A stretch of 64,000 bases of DNA from Alisma plantago-aquatica. Taxonomy: Eukaryota; Streptophyta; Magnoliopsida; Alismatales; Alismataceae. Position numbers and translations under genes: made by a program. How positions within the stretch are numbered: the first letter of the stretch is position 1; each line of letters begins with the position of its first letter. Below the pieces are notes generated by a model. That model did not search any database. It saw nothing but the letters and a program-made list of their open reading frames with translations, and was not told where the DNA came from. This document shows positions 48,160 to 60,100 of this stretch, in pieces. The stretch is from assembly GCA_963693085.1 (NCBI GenBank), contig OY856411.1:1350789550-1350853549 (forward strand), read 5' to 3'.

Positions 48160-50095
48160 ATGGGTGACTACCGAGGAGGGAGATACTTGATCAGCCTACC
48201 AATCTTTGATGGGAGTAATTTCCTCTATTGGAGAAGAAGGCTTCAATTCTACATCTAAGGATCAAGTCTTGAGATGTGGCAAATGGTGAACAACCCATAC
48301 AAGCTACCAAAGACAAATATTGAAGAATGGGATGATGCTACCTTGAAGAAAGCAACCTTGAATGCTAGAGCCATGCACATCCTTTATGCCTTCATGACCT
48401 CCATCAAGTTCAACCGGATTTTTTATGTGAAACAACCTATGAGGTATGGAGAAAGCTATGCATCACTTATGAGGGGACAGATCAAGTGAAGGAATGCAAA
48501 GTCTACATGCTCAAAGGGCTGCTTGAGAACTTCAAGATGGGAAAGGAGGAAAGGATAGCCAACATGTACTCAAGGCTCAACACCATTGTGAATGTTCTTG
48601 CGGTTCTAGGTCATCCTATGTCTAGAGGAGAGATCAACTCAAAGATCCTTAGAACTCTTCTCAAGAGGTGGGAACCCAAGGTGAATTCTATTGAAGAAGC
48701 AAGGTCTCTTAAGGATGTCCCTATTGAAGAGCTCATTGGAAATCTACAAGCTCATGAAGTCACACTTTACAAGAGAGAACAAGTTGCAAGACAAGAAGAG
48801 AAAGAACTCAAGAGAATGAAGAAGGCTGAAATCAAAGCTCAAATCAAGGTTATTGTTGGTCAAGCTTCTCCATCCTCTCAAGTTGAAGAAAATGTCATGT
48901 ACTCCAAGGGTAGATTCTACAAAGGCAAGAATTCCTCTTCCATCTGGTGCCTCAAATGTGGAAAGAAGGGTCACTACAAGATAGATTGTCTAAAAGGCAA
49001 GAAGACCCATGATCACAAAGAAAAAGAAGAGAAGTACATGAAGAAGGAGAAATGGCACTCAAGCTCAAGTGACTCCTCCAACTCAAGCTCAAGTGAAGAT
49101 TCAAGTGGAGGATCAAGTTCAAGCTCTAGTGATGAAGGAGAAGGCCATTTTGCTCTTATGGCATCAAAAAGTAAGGACTCAAGTGAGGTAAATCTAAACT
49201 CTTTAGATAAAGAATCTTTGATTGCTATTATTCATGATACTTGTGCCTCTCTTAAGTCTTATAAAAGGAAAAAGAAAAAGCTTGCTATAATTGTTGATAA
49301 TATGCATGTAGAATTAGATGATCTTGAACATGCTAATTCTTGCTTGCTTGATGATAAAAATGATTGTCTTAGTCAAGTATATTCTCTTAAACTTAAAAAT
49401 GCTAGTTTGCTTGATAAGATTAATTTTTTAGAAGCTCAACCTATCATGCCTAGTTCTAATGAAGAGCATACTTTAATTGTTGATTTTCTCATGCATATGA
49501 TATTGATGTTCTTAAATATGAAAACAAGGACAAATATTTTGTTTTGTAAGAATTATAATCTAAAAATGGTGTTTATCTTTCCAAGATTGCTTTGCTTGAA
49601 ACAGAAAATGCCTCCTTGCTTGCTAAAATAAATGTGCTTGAATCTTGTTCTAGTAGAGAGAGTAATGTTGCTGCTCTACATATTTATAAAGAGTCCTTCA
49701 TGACAAAATCTCTTTGCTTAGAAAATGATCTTTTACATGCTAGAGATAATATTAATCAATTGTCTTCTACTATTACCTCTCTTATGCATGATAATGATAG
49801 TTTGAGATCTTCTTTGCATAAATCCTTAGTTGGTAAAAGGAATCTTAATGATATCCTACACCATACTACTAAACAAATTGGTAGACATGGTTTAGGATAT
49901 GATATTAGTCAAAGGAACAACAAAGGTAAAGGACATCCAATATTCCATGGAAAATCCTCTAGTTCCAAGACCGTGGGCACATGCAACTATTGTAATGAAA
50001 TTGGTCATTATTCTACTTGTTGTCCTTTTAGGAAAGCACCCAAGAGCAATAGGACTTGGGTTTCTAAGCTAACCCCTTCGGACCCAAAAACATGA
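48160..50095 (+). pseudogene. S2 gag: UBN2-type capsid, two zinc knuckles, coiled coil, frame-broken
   Basis: Starts MGDYRGGRYLISLPIFDGSN at 48160 and reads through a stop near 48257 to about 48420, where a T run marks a frameshift. It then continues VWRKLCITYEGTDQVKECKV, EELIGNLQAHEVTL (UBN2-type copia gag), a CCHC knuckle CLKCGKKGHYKIDC (48948-48989), a Ser-rich acidic tract (49060-49145) and a coiled-coil region. A second frameshift lies near 49485. The last frame (49592-50095) ends with the knuckle CNYCNEIGHYSTCC. This is the Sirevirus gag plan. Protease would normally follow but the frame stops at 50095. The partial copy at 61699 has the same second frameshift. Confidence 0.8.
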
Positions 50096-52026
50096 TTGGG
50101 GACCATTTCATCTTTCTTCTTGTAGGTACTTGCAAATGGATTGACTTGAGCTATTGAATTGCAAATTGACTTCTCAATCCACATGAAAGAAGAAAGGTGA
50201 GATGTGTAGAGGGTGACAACAAGTGGAAAAAGGAATGGTAAGAACAAAGGTAATGTTTTCTTGCTTATAACCATTTCTAACTTGTTTTTGTCAAGTTAGT
50301 GTGCACTATGCATGTGGTTTTTGAGTCAAAAGTGGTATTTTATGTTTCTCTTCACACTCTTTCTCAAAAACTATTTCTAATGCTTCTATAGTGCATTACT
50401 AACTTGCTCAGACATGTTTGGATATGGTTTGTATTTTTAGCATGCCTTTAAATATGTTTTTATGAAATATATGTGCTTTTTGACAGTAGCTCTGTCGGTC
50501 AAGTTTTCCCTATTTGAAACTCGACCGACAGGCACCAATGGGTGTTGCCAACAACTGTCATCAGTCGAGTTGTCAATGCACATAACTCGACCGATAACAC
50601 TGTGCACAGAATTTACATTTGGCTTATTGAATGAGAATTTCCCTCTCAACTAGATTTTCTCAATCAATAGCCTTATTCTTTGGCACTCCTTTGGTACCTT
50701 TATATATGCATATTGTCATGTTCTAAATTGCCTATCTTGCTTACAACTCTATCCTGCTAATTGCTCTAAATTGGTACATCTATATCTTGCAATTACATGC
50801 TTTGAGTTGTTGTGCAGGTTTTGATGATGATCTCTTTGGATCTTTTGGTTGTGTCTTAAATTACTTCCGTTGTACTCTAACTTGCTACATCTATATAGTT
50901 GTATATCTTGTTTGGATACAACCTTCAGGTTCTTAGTGGTGATCATCTTTTGGTAATGATGCATACTTGTTAGTGAGTTATATCCTTTCATGCTTCTAAA
51001 ATTGCTTATCTCTTTGTTTGGATATATCTCTACATCTACTCATAGCTTGCTTTATCTTATGTATCTTTTGGTATCTTTTGCTATGATCTAGATCCTACTA
51101 GTAGTCCTAACTTGTGATAACATCTAAGAGTAGTTCATATACATGTAGTCCCAACCTTGTTTATAATTGGCATCTTTGCTCATCTAGTGGTATTCTACTA
51201 TATGCTATGCTTGTATCTTGTCTCATACATGAACAAGCTTGTTCCTTGAATTGCATATCTACTATCTTGAGTTGCTTGCATAACATTGTGATGCAGGGTA
51301 CTTAGATCTACATTATATGTAGAAATTGGGGTATTTTTGGATTTTATGCAGATTTTGCTCCAGTTTTAGTTTTTGCTGCAAGAGTAGTGTTTTTATGCAG
51401 AAACAACCTTCTGAGCAAGACTCATTGCTTTGCCATGAGTCCTGATACTTTTTGGGCAAATTTTATCATCTTGAGGGTCAAAATTGTGCTTTATTATTTT
51501 TCTGTAGCACTTCATCTTGCATTTTGGGTTGTTCAAGTGCATTCTTTAACTTGTGTTTCTTTCTATACTTGGACAAGCCCCTATTTGTGCTCTTCTACTC
51601 TTCTTATATAACTTTTTGTTATCTCCTTTCCAATAACAAGTGGTGTTTCTTATTTCTTCACACCCCCACTTTTTGAAATGACAAAGGAGGAGAAAGGTAT
51701 GTCTTCTTTTGACAAAATAGGGAGAAGGCATGTCTTACACGAAGAGGAGAAGCATGTCCATGTAAAGGGGAGAAGGTAAACGAGACATATATGCGTAGAA
51801 CATATATGAGTAGAAGACATAGTTTCTATAAATGTTATGAAAGCTAACCATGCAGGAGAAATAGCATCAATTGAGGGGGAGTATGAGAACTCCATGCGCA
51901 TCAATTGAGGGGGAGCATATGAGCTCAATCCTATTGAAACCCCTAGGTCTCTCAGAAGGTATGATCTTACTTAAAAGCTTTCAATACATTTATGGAATGG
52001 TTTGTCATCTTCAAAAAGGGGGAGAA
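50096..52026 (+). other. S2 non-coding 3' region with repeated polypurine tracts
   Basis: No pol domain in any frame. Two inverted-repeat units occur at 50493-50595. Purine tracts lie at 51681-51697, 51762-51777, 51870-51882, 51905-51916 and 52013-52026. The last has the context ATCTTCAAAAAGGGGGAGA, identical to that before the S1 3' LTR. The phrase TTTTGAAATGACAAAGG also precedes a tract in both S1 and S2. Confidence 0.75.
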
Positions 52027-53276
52027 TGTTGACTCAAGGTCAATTAGGTCAATGTTGACTCACGTCTAAATTGACTAAACCCATGTTTTGATGATGACTA
52101 ACCATTCCACATATTGGTGTCTAATGTCTCTACTTGAGTTATTTCAGATTAGGTATAGACAAACTCCAAATGCCCTAACTTGCACATATCAAATTGGAGA
52201 AAAGACAAGTCAAAGTCAATACAAGTGCACACTTTTGTAATATGATGTAAATCCATTAGAATCATGTTGTAAATCACTTGTAATGATCGTATGACTTGTA
52301 ATTAAGCTTGGAAAAAATCAGGAGCACTTAGATCGAATGTTTAAGCACTCAAAAGCTATTTTCCAAAATTTACATCAGGTTGTTCATCAGTCGAGTTGTC
52401 AATACACAGAACTCAACCGATCCTAATTTGAATTTGAAAATGACTTTTGATCGGTCGAGTTTACACTTCATAGAACTTGACCGATGGAGTACCTGACCAA
52501 TTCGATTTTCATTGGTCGGTCGAGTTTCCCTAGGACAAACTCAACTGATGGTCTGAATATTAGCTTTGTCTTTTACTCTATCGGTCGATTTACCCTTATA
52601 GAAACTCGACCGATTGCACTGTACGGAAAAGTGCAGAAAAGTATTTCTAGCCATTGTGGAGTTGCAACAAGTGAAAATATATCTGTTGCAAGCCACAAAA
52701 TGGCTAGTTTTCATTCTTAAGTCTTCCCAAAGGCTAAGAGGCATCCCCAGCTATAAATAGGACCCCTTGGGCTTCATTCCAAGGTTGAGCATTCAATGCA
52801 AAACTCTATGTGAGGTTCCTATTCTATAGTTGAGTGCTTCCTACAGCCTCCTCTCTCTCTCTAAGCTTAATTACTTGCTACATTTGTTAGAGTGAGTAGG
52901 AAATCTGTAAGAGAGATGGTCCTACATGTATATCATGTGAGGCTCTCACTTCCACCACCTCCCTATCTCTCATTTCAACCATGAAGATGAAGGCTCTCTC
53001 TCTTGGCTAAGAGAGGTGAAGAAGAACAAGGGAAGGAGTCCCTTGGTGAAGATCAAGGCTGAAGACTTGGAGCAAGAGTGGGTAAGCCCTTAGTGAAGGC
53101 AGAAGACTCCTTGCTCAAGTGGGTAAGTCCTTGGTGGAAGCTTCTCTGAGTAAAGGTGAAGTCAAAGGCAGAAGATCCAAGAAGAGTGGATAATCTCTGT
53201 AAGGCTGAAGACTTGTGCAAGAGTAGCTCTATTCACCCCCCTATAGATCATCTAATCACCCATCTAGGATCCAACA
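52027..53276 (+). repeat. S2 3' LTR
   Basis: 1250 bp, aligned with the 5' LTR throughout. Palindrome array at 52386-52615, TATA box at 52751-52760. Confidence 0.9.
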
Positions 53277-53281
53277 AAAAG

Positions 53282-53389
53282 TCATATTTTTTTATGTTTT
53301 CTATCCTTGTTGGTTGGCGGAGTTTCCCCACAACAAACTCAACTGACCATGCTATACAAACTGTAATATAGAAGTGTGATATCGGATTT
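53282..53389. repeat. Short fragment of another Sirevirus-type LTR unit
   Basis: GGTTGGCGGAGTTTCCCC ... AAACTCAACTGACC at 53313-53350 is a diverged copy of the third S2 inverted-repeat unit (GGTCGGTCGAGTTTCCCC ... AAACTCAACTGATGG), lying just outside the S2 right end. It is too short to name the source. Confidence 0.5.
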
Positions 53390-54943
53390 TTGATTATTTA
53401 TTTGTGGATAAAAATGAGCTTAAATTTTAGTTATAGCTTAGAAATTCAATTCATGACAACTTATTAAATTTTCAAAATTTAGGGATGATATTTGAGTAAC
53501 CAAAAACTACTATAATGGTATAGTTTTCTATCAGGAACAAATTCCACTAACCAACCATTCTAAGTAAAAAAGACTAAAACCAAAATTTTGACTTGTTTGC
53601 AATTGTGCCAAGTACCTAAATTGACATGTATCATTATCCTAACACCCTAGTAGATCCCATAATATGTCATTCATCCCAAAGATACAAAATTCTAGAGAGA
53701 GGGGACATTAGGTCTTTGAAGAAGAAGAGAGTAGTAAATGTTGATTTGAAGTTTCAACTTTAAGCTTGTAAAATCATGTAAGTTTATCAACCTTAGATGG
53801 GATTTCTTGGTGAATATTATGTACTATGTATCAAATATGTTCTTCCTCTTATTTGAATCAAAAGGATATCAAATCACCCTTATTTCTCTTTCTCTCTCTA
53901 ATATCCTTTTCTTGGGTTTCCAAGTTGAAGGATGAAGGAATGGAGTGATTGCTCAAAGTTTGATTTGTATTCAAGGAGATCAGTTATTGAGCTACATTTT
54001 TTAGGTTCTTAACACCTGAGGTGAGTGTCTAGGTCCCGATTCATACATTTAAACATGCTAAAACCTTAATTCTACGCAACTAACGTTTAACGAATACATT
54101 TCTTGTATTAATTATCTAATCGGGTAACCAATGGGATAAATATATGAGGAATTGAATGTGGATGGTTTAGATTAATTGTTAATGAAATGTATTTTTTATC
54201 TACTTCATTGCATATTCATTTTTTTTGAAAAATTTATAGTAAAATATCTACCTTGCTTTATGATAATTTTGCTAAATCCAGCGTAATGATTAATGTGTTT
54301 GGAAATTGAGTGGGCATATGTGGAATATGTTTGAACTGAATACGCATGAGTTACCTAACATTATTTGGTGAACATAAATATGTTATGTATGAGCCTTGAT
54401 ATAGGGCTTTAAATAGAGATATCTCTATTTAGGTTCGATGATGGGCAAAAGAACTAATGAAAGTATGCCTACTTGAAATAAATAGATGATTTGTGTGGAA
54501 ATAAAATGAGGGTTTTCATGTATTGTGAATAACATTAATGAACCCCTGTGCTTAATGATGAAGTTGGTGAATAATAAGTCTCTTACTATATATTGAGCTA
54601 AGTCGATATCATGAAAACCTTAGAAGTCCAGTCTTGAGACGAGTATGAGAGATAAAGCCCGAACTTCTATATAATTATGTAAATGTAAAGAGGTCCTCTA
54701 AGTTAGGTATTATTACTTCATTTAATGGAAATAAGTCTTATTAAGATGGTTTAGTACTAATGCATCTATTGTAGTAAAATTTAATGAGTTGTGGGTAAAT
54801 CCTACATAAGTACATGTCCTTTCTACAAGTTACATAACAATGAAATGAGAAGATAAATAGAGACTAAGGAATAAGAAGAGGTAACCCTAATATGTTCTAC
54901 TTCCTAAATTGAGTCATCTTATATGGAATGTATGAGTTGACAT
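53390..54943 (+). repeat. Degraded Tekay/Del-like LTR fragment
   Basis: Order and wording follow the LTR at 491-3936: pyrimidine-rich stretch, GGGTTTCCAAGTTGAAGGA against GGGTTTCCGAGTTGAAAGG, then AACACCTGAGGTGAGTG against CACACCTTAGGGTGAGTG. It is cut at 54944 by the next element, so the copia inserted into or replaced its remainder. Confidence 0.5.
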
Positions 54944-57167
54944 TGTTGGGTTTTAGAGGAGGCAGAGAAGCAGCGGAAACAAAATTTTTTTTCTCCAAAC
55001 CCGGAACAAAAGGAATCGCGTCAACATCTATATAATAGGAAAGATGGTTTGTTAATCATACCTTGTCCCGAGGCTTGCTCGGCGACAATACCACGCGCCT
55101 TGCGCGGTCTTCACCTCCGGTCTTGGACGGTGTCTGTGCAGCTCCTGGTCGCACCGGGACTGAAGACTCCTCCTCCTACCGGACTGTCGGATGACAGTTG
55201 TCCTCCTGAGCGGCAGTGACCTCCCGCCTCTGAAGTAGTCCACACGGACCACCCGAAACTCCACTCTCCTTGTCCCACAAGGAAGTGGAAGGAGTCGCAC
55301 CCTCCTGTTGACATACTAGTCGCCAACACACTCTCCTGCTGTCAATTGCAACTGCAGTTATCCTTCCCTTGTTGCACCTCCCTTTGCGGGAAGCACTTGC
55401 TCGGGCTCTCTGTCGGTTACCAAAACCAGAGAGAATGACAACTTTGCAGAGCAATCAACTAGCACTCAGTTGTGTTCTGAGAAGCCCCCAATACCCCTAT
55501 ATATATAGGCGGGTCATGGGACAGGGTTCTCTGTGCCCGGCAATACGGGACTAAAGCAGGAGTAGAAGGGTTCGGGATTTTCCACAAAAAGCAACCATCT
55601 TGCAACCTGAACCGGTCGGTTGGGGATCTGAACCGATCGGTTCACCACTGAACTGATCGTTTGGGACCCTTGAACCGATTGGTTCACTCATGAACCGGTC
55701 GGTTGGGGTTCCAGGTTGGTTCCCGATTGACTTTCCTTGTTTCTTTCCCAATTGGTATCGAATACCAATATTATTCCCAATCGGATTGGGCAATTTGAAA
55801 CGAAAGGAAAATTCTCACCAATCCTACTTTCCCAAGTTGCTCGATTGCACCAGTTGAACCGATCGGTTCAACACTTGAACCGGTCGTTTCACTATGTGCA
55901 TGAGCCGATCGGTTCAACAATTGAGACAACCAGTTCAGCAACCTCAGCCGACCGGTTCATCACATGAACCGATCGGTTGGGAATGCAGATTGTGCAGAAT
56001 CAGTCAAATGCGATTTCAATCAATCCGATACTCCAATCAATGCGTCCAACACCTTGAACATTATGATATTGAGCTATCGATTAATTGAGTTTTTAATTGA
56101 ACTACTAAACTCCTTTAGTAATCAATCTAAACATTGCTTGTGGACAAAACTCCTCTTCCAGGTTAAATCCTATGTGTGTGACCCTGCAGGTCCATTTCAC
56201 GTTGGCAGTGAAAGTCCATAACACTTATGACTTCACAAGCAAAGAGCGGTGCCTAGTCACACATCATTGCCACCCAAGCGAAAGTAGAAAGTTGGAGAAC
56301 AACTTTCATCCTACAATCCGTGAATGGTGTTACAGTGAATGTATAATTCCTTTGTCACTGATATCCAGAATGAACTCGAGGCATGGAACAGTCATCCTGT
56401 CAATGTTCATTCATTTCCTTGATCTCAGAGTAGACCGAGTGAGATGTGTATGACATCAATATCACATATTGATTCACACGTGCATGCACATGCCTTTCTC
56501 AATCCTACTCATCAAGTGGCCAAGGATATCAAACTCCCTTAGGAGGGACAAATCCCATATCTATCACTCACCCCTCAAAAGCCCCATGTGTCAAAGCCAC
56601 CCAATCATCACCTTTATAACAACCCATGTTTCAGGACTGCGTTTGATGATGTCAAAGTGTACCCAACGACATGTGTTGAGTGCAGTGATTTCAGGTCTAA
56701 GAATCACACTCACCACCATCACTGTGAGAGCTGACTGTGACTACCATGTCATGGTTCCATGTGTCACTCTCACGGTGGGTCTGTCTGGTACCTTGTTCTC
56801 TAACAAGTACCTATGTGCTTGGTTTGATATCACCATATCATGACTAATGAGATTCTGTCATCAACCAACACACAATCTAGTCTTTAGTGTTATTGATGTC
56901 TATGGTTATTTCCACAATAACAACCGACTAGGGACTATACAAGAATGTATACTCTTAACATTCGTATGATCTCATCGTTTAGGTCCTTAACCTAAAAGCA
57001 TACGTCATTGAGTAAAACAATCTTTAGACATTTATCATGTTACACCATCATCTCAGAAACAGTTTAAACATATAGATTGGAAATTGCCTTTATTATTATT
57101 CAAATCATTTACAAAGTATCCCATTACAATCATCATATGACTTGCTCTATGGGCATACATACCAACA
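54944..57167 (-). repeat. 3' LTR (minus) of the TNT1-type copia
   Basis: On the minus strand it runs TGTTGGTATGTATG ... TAAAACCCAACA, 2.2 kb, with perfect TGTTGG/CCAACA ends. A TATA-like run lies at 55498-55507. The R-U5 part (about 55060-55320) is strikingly GC-rich compared with the rest of the window. A palindrome array lies upstream of the TATA run at 55609-55980. Confidence 0.8.
55609..55980. repeat. Phased AACCGATCGGTT palindromes in the copia LTR
   Basis: Five words are centred at 55615, 55636, 55656, 55678 and 55698 (spacing 21, 20, 22, 20). Six more lie at 55862, 55883, 55908, 55931, 55951 and 55972 (21, 25, 23, 20, 21). The best copies are perfect 12-bp palindromes; others differ by one or two bases, usually G/A or C/T. 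The near edge is about 100 bp upstream of the TATA run on the minus strand. Confidence 0.85.
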
Positions 57168-57180
57168 GACTCCCACTTGC
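57168..57180 (-). promoter_or_regulatory. Polypurine tract of the TNT1-type copia
   Basis: On the minus strand GCAAGTGGGAGTC directly precedes the LTR start TGTTGG and follows the pol stop codon by a few bases. Confidence 0.8.
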
Positions 57181-57182
57181 AC

Positions 57183-60100
57183 TTAGAGCCAGTCACCAAG
57201 GAAACGCAATCCTTGTGACCTAGCATGACCATCATGCTTCTGTTGAGAAAGGGCCTTAGTCAGTGGATCAGCTATGTTGTCTTCAGTTGGTACTTTGCAA
57301 ATCTTCACATCTCCTCGCTGTACGATCTCTCGTATGAGATGGAAGGGCCGCAGTATGTGCTTGGACCGCTGATGTGATCTGGGCTCCTTAGCTTGTGCAA
57401 TAGCTCCATTATTGTCACAATAAAGCTCAATTGCATCACAGCTAATGGGAACTACACCAAGTTCAGAAATGAACTTCCTGATCCACACAGCCTCCTTTGC
57501 TGCATGCGAAGCAGCAATATACTCGGCCTCTGTAGTAGAATCGGCAACTGTTTCTTGCTTGGAACTCTTCCAGCTCACAGCTCCATTATTAAGGCAAAAC
57601 ACAAATCCTGACTGCGATCTGTAATCATCTTTATCGGTTTGGAAGCTTGCATCGGTGTAACCCTTTACAACCAGCTCTTCCTCACCGCCGTACACAAGAG
57701 ACCGATCCTTAGTCCTTCGCAAGTACTTGAGGATGTTCTTCACGGCTGTCCAGTGAGCATCCCCGGGATCTGACTGGTACCTGCTCGTCATGCTGAGAGC
57801 ATACGAGACATCTGGGCGTGTGCACAACATAGCATACATGATGGATCCAATGGCTGATGCATATGGGATCCCATTCATACGCTCCCTCTCTTCACAAGAT
57901 TGGGGACATTGAGCTCTAGAGACGGTAACTCCATGTAGCATAGGGACGTTGCCTCTCTTTGAGTTTTCCATGCTGAACCGCTTCGACACCTTGTCAATGT
58001 ATGTGCTCTGACTTAGTCCGAGAAGCCTTCTAGATCTATCTCTATAGATCTTAATTCCTAGAATATAGGATGCTTCTCCTAAGTCCTTCATTGAGAAAGT
58101 TTTCCCAAGCCAAGTCTTTACCTTCTCTAAGGCTAAGACATCATTCCCCATCAAAAGTATGCCATCCACATACAATATGAGAAATGTGGTCGAGCTCCCA
58201 CTAACCTTCTTGTACACACAAGGTTCATCTTCATTTTGAATAAAGCCAAACACTTTGACTTCTTCATCAAATCGAAGATTCCAACTCCGAGATGCTTGCT
58301 TCAATCCATAGATTGACCTTTGCAGTTTACATACTTTATTGGCATTCTTTGGATCTACAAAACCTTCAGGCTGTGTCATGTACACATCCTCATGAATATT
58401 CCCGTTAAGGAATGCGGTTTTAACATCCATCTGCCAAATCTCATAGTCATAATAAGCTGCAACAGCAAGCATGATCCTGATGGACTTAATCATGGCAACT
58501 GGAGAAAAGGTTTCGTCATAGTCAACACCTTGAATTTGTCGAAAACCCTTTGCAACCAATCTACCTTTATAAGTTTGCACATTGCCATCCATGTCGGTCT
58601 TTTTCTTGAAGACCCACTTGCACCCTATGGGTTTTGCCCCTTCGGGTGGTTCCACCAAAGTCCATACTTTGTTGGAGTACATGGATTCCATCTCGGATCT
58701 CATGGCTTCTAGCCATTTCTCAGAATCTGGTCCCTCCATAGCCTCTACGTAGGTAGTTGGATCATCATCTATGATCAACTCTCCACCTTCCTGAGTTACA
58801 AGGTATCCAAACCTCTCAGGTTCAAGGCGAGTCCTACTAGATCTACGAGGTCCTTGTGTTACCTGAGGAGACTGAGATTCCACAACACCTTGTGAATCTA
58901 CATTTTCCTCTGGTACATCTACCGGTTCAATGTTTTCTTGTTGGGCTTGAACCTCTTCAAGCTCTACTATCCTCCCACTGTTTCCTTTGGAAATAAATTC
59001 CCTCTCTCGGAATACAGCATCCCTGGCAACAAACACTTTGTTGTCAGTAGGGTGGTATAAGTAATATCCCCTCGTTTCCTTGGGGTATCCAAAAAAATAA
59101 CATTTATCGGATTTGGGTCCTAGCTTATTAGGAAACATTTTCCTAACGTAAGCCTCACAGCCCCAAATCTTCATAAAAGACAAAACGGGACGCTTCCCAT
59201 ACCATATCTCATATGGTGTCTTTTGAACCGATTTAGATGGTACACGGTTAAGTGTAAACGCGGCGGTTTCAAGAGCATGACCCCAGAAAGAAATCGGAAG
59301 ATCAGCAAAACTCATCATTGATCGCACCATATCTAACAATGGGCGATTCCTTCTTTCAGACACACCATTATGATGTGGTGTTCCAGGCGGAGTCCATTGT
59401 GATACAATACCACGGGCTCGCAGAAGGTCCTCAAACTCCTGGCTCAAGTATTCTCCACCTCGATCGGAACGAAGTGCCTTAATACTTTTACCAAGCTGGT
59501 TCTGTACTTCATTCATGAAATCCTTGAACCTTTCAAGGGTTTCTGACTTATGCTTCATCAGGTACACATAGTCATACCTACTGAAATCATCAGTGAAGGT
59601 AATGAAGTACTGATACCCATTTCTGGCATTAGTTCTAAAAGGCCCACATACATCGGTATGTATGAGTCCTAATAGATCACTAGCTCTCTCACCTTTACCT
59701 GAAAAGGGAGTCTTGGTCATCTTGCCCAACAAACAAGATTCACATGTCTCTATTGATTCATAATCAAAAGAGTCTAGATAACCATCTTTATGGAGTCTAG
59801 AAATGCGCTTCTCATTTATGTGCCCTAGACGACAATGCCAGAGATATGTTTTGTTTGAGTCGTTGAGTTTTTGCTTTTTGGTGTTTACGTTGTATACACT
59901 TGTCTCCAAGTCTATCAAGTATAGACCATAAGACATAGGGGCACTGCCATAAAAGATCCCATCTTTAGAAATGGAACATTTTCCATTCTTAATAAGAAAT
60001 TCAAATCCATCTTTGTCCAAACAAGAGACGGAAATGATATTCCTATTTATGGCAGGTACATAATAGCAGTTCTTCAACTCTATTATTAGCCCACTAGGTA

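Larger units (their letters stand above)
46863..53276 (+). mobile_element. S2: Sirevirus-like copia element with gag only
   Basis: LTRs at 46863-48109 and 52027-53276 flank 3.9 kb with primer-binding site, a broken gag and 1.9 kb of non-coding DNA, but no pol. I count about 28 substitutions and two small indels between LTRs (about 2%). Flanks are AAAAA and AAAAG, an imperfect target duplication. A second copy of its internal region begins at 61699. LTRs and polypurine context are related to S1. Confidence 0.85.

Noticed and set aside
55052..55454. Overlapping arginine-rich frames in a GC-rich patch
   Set aside because: The patch is the R-U5 part of the copia LTR; the frames overlap in several phases and reflect base composition.
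56469..56843. 124-codon frame and neighbours in the copia LTR
   Set aside because: They lie in U3 of an LTR, with no domain character or conserved partner.
58320..58712. 130-codon plus-strand frame
   Set aside because: It is the reverse-strand shadow of the copia RT coding sequence.
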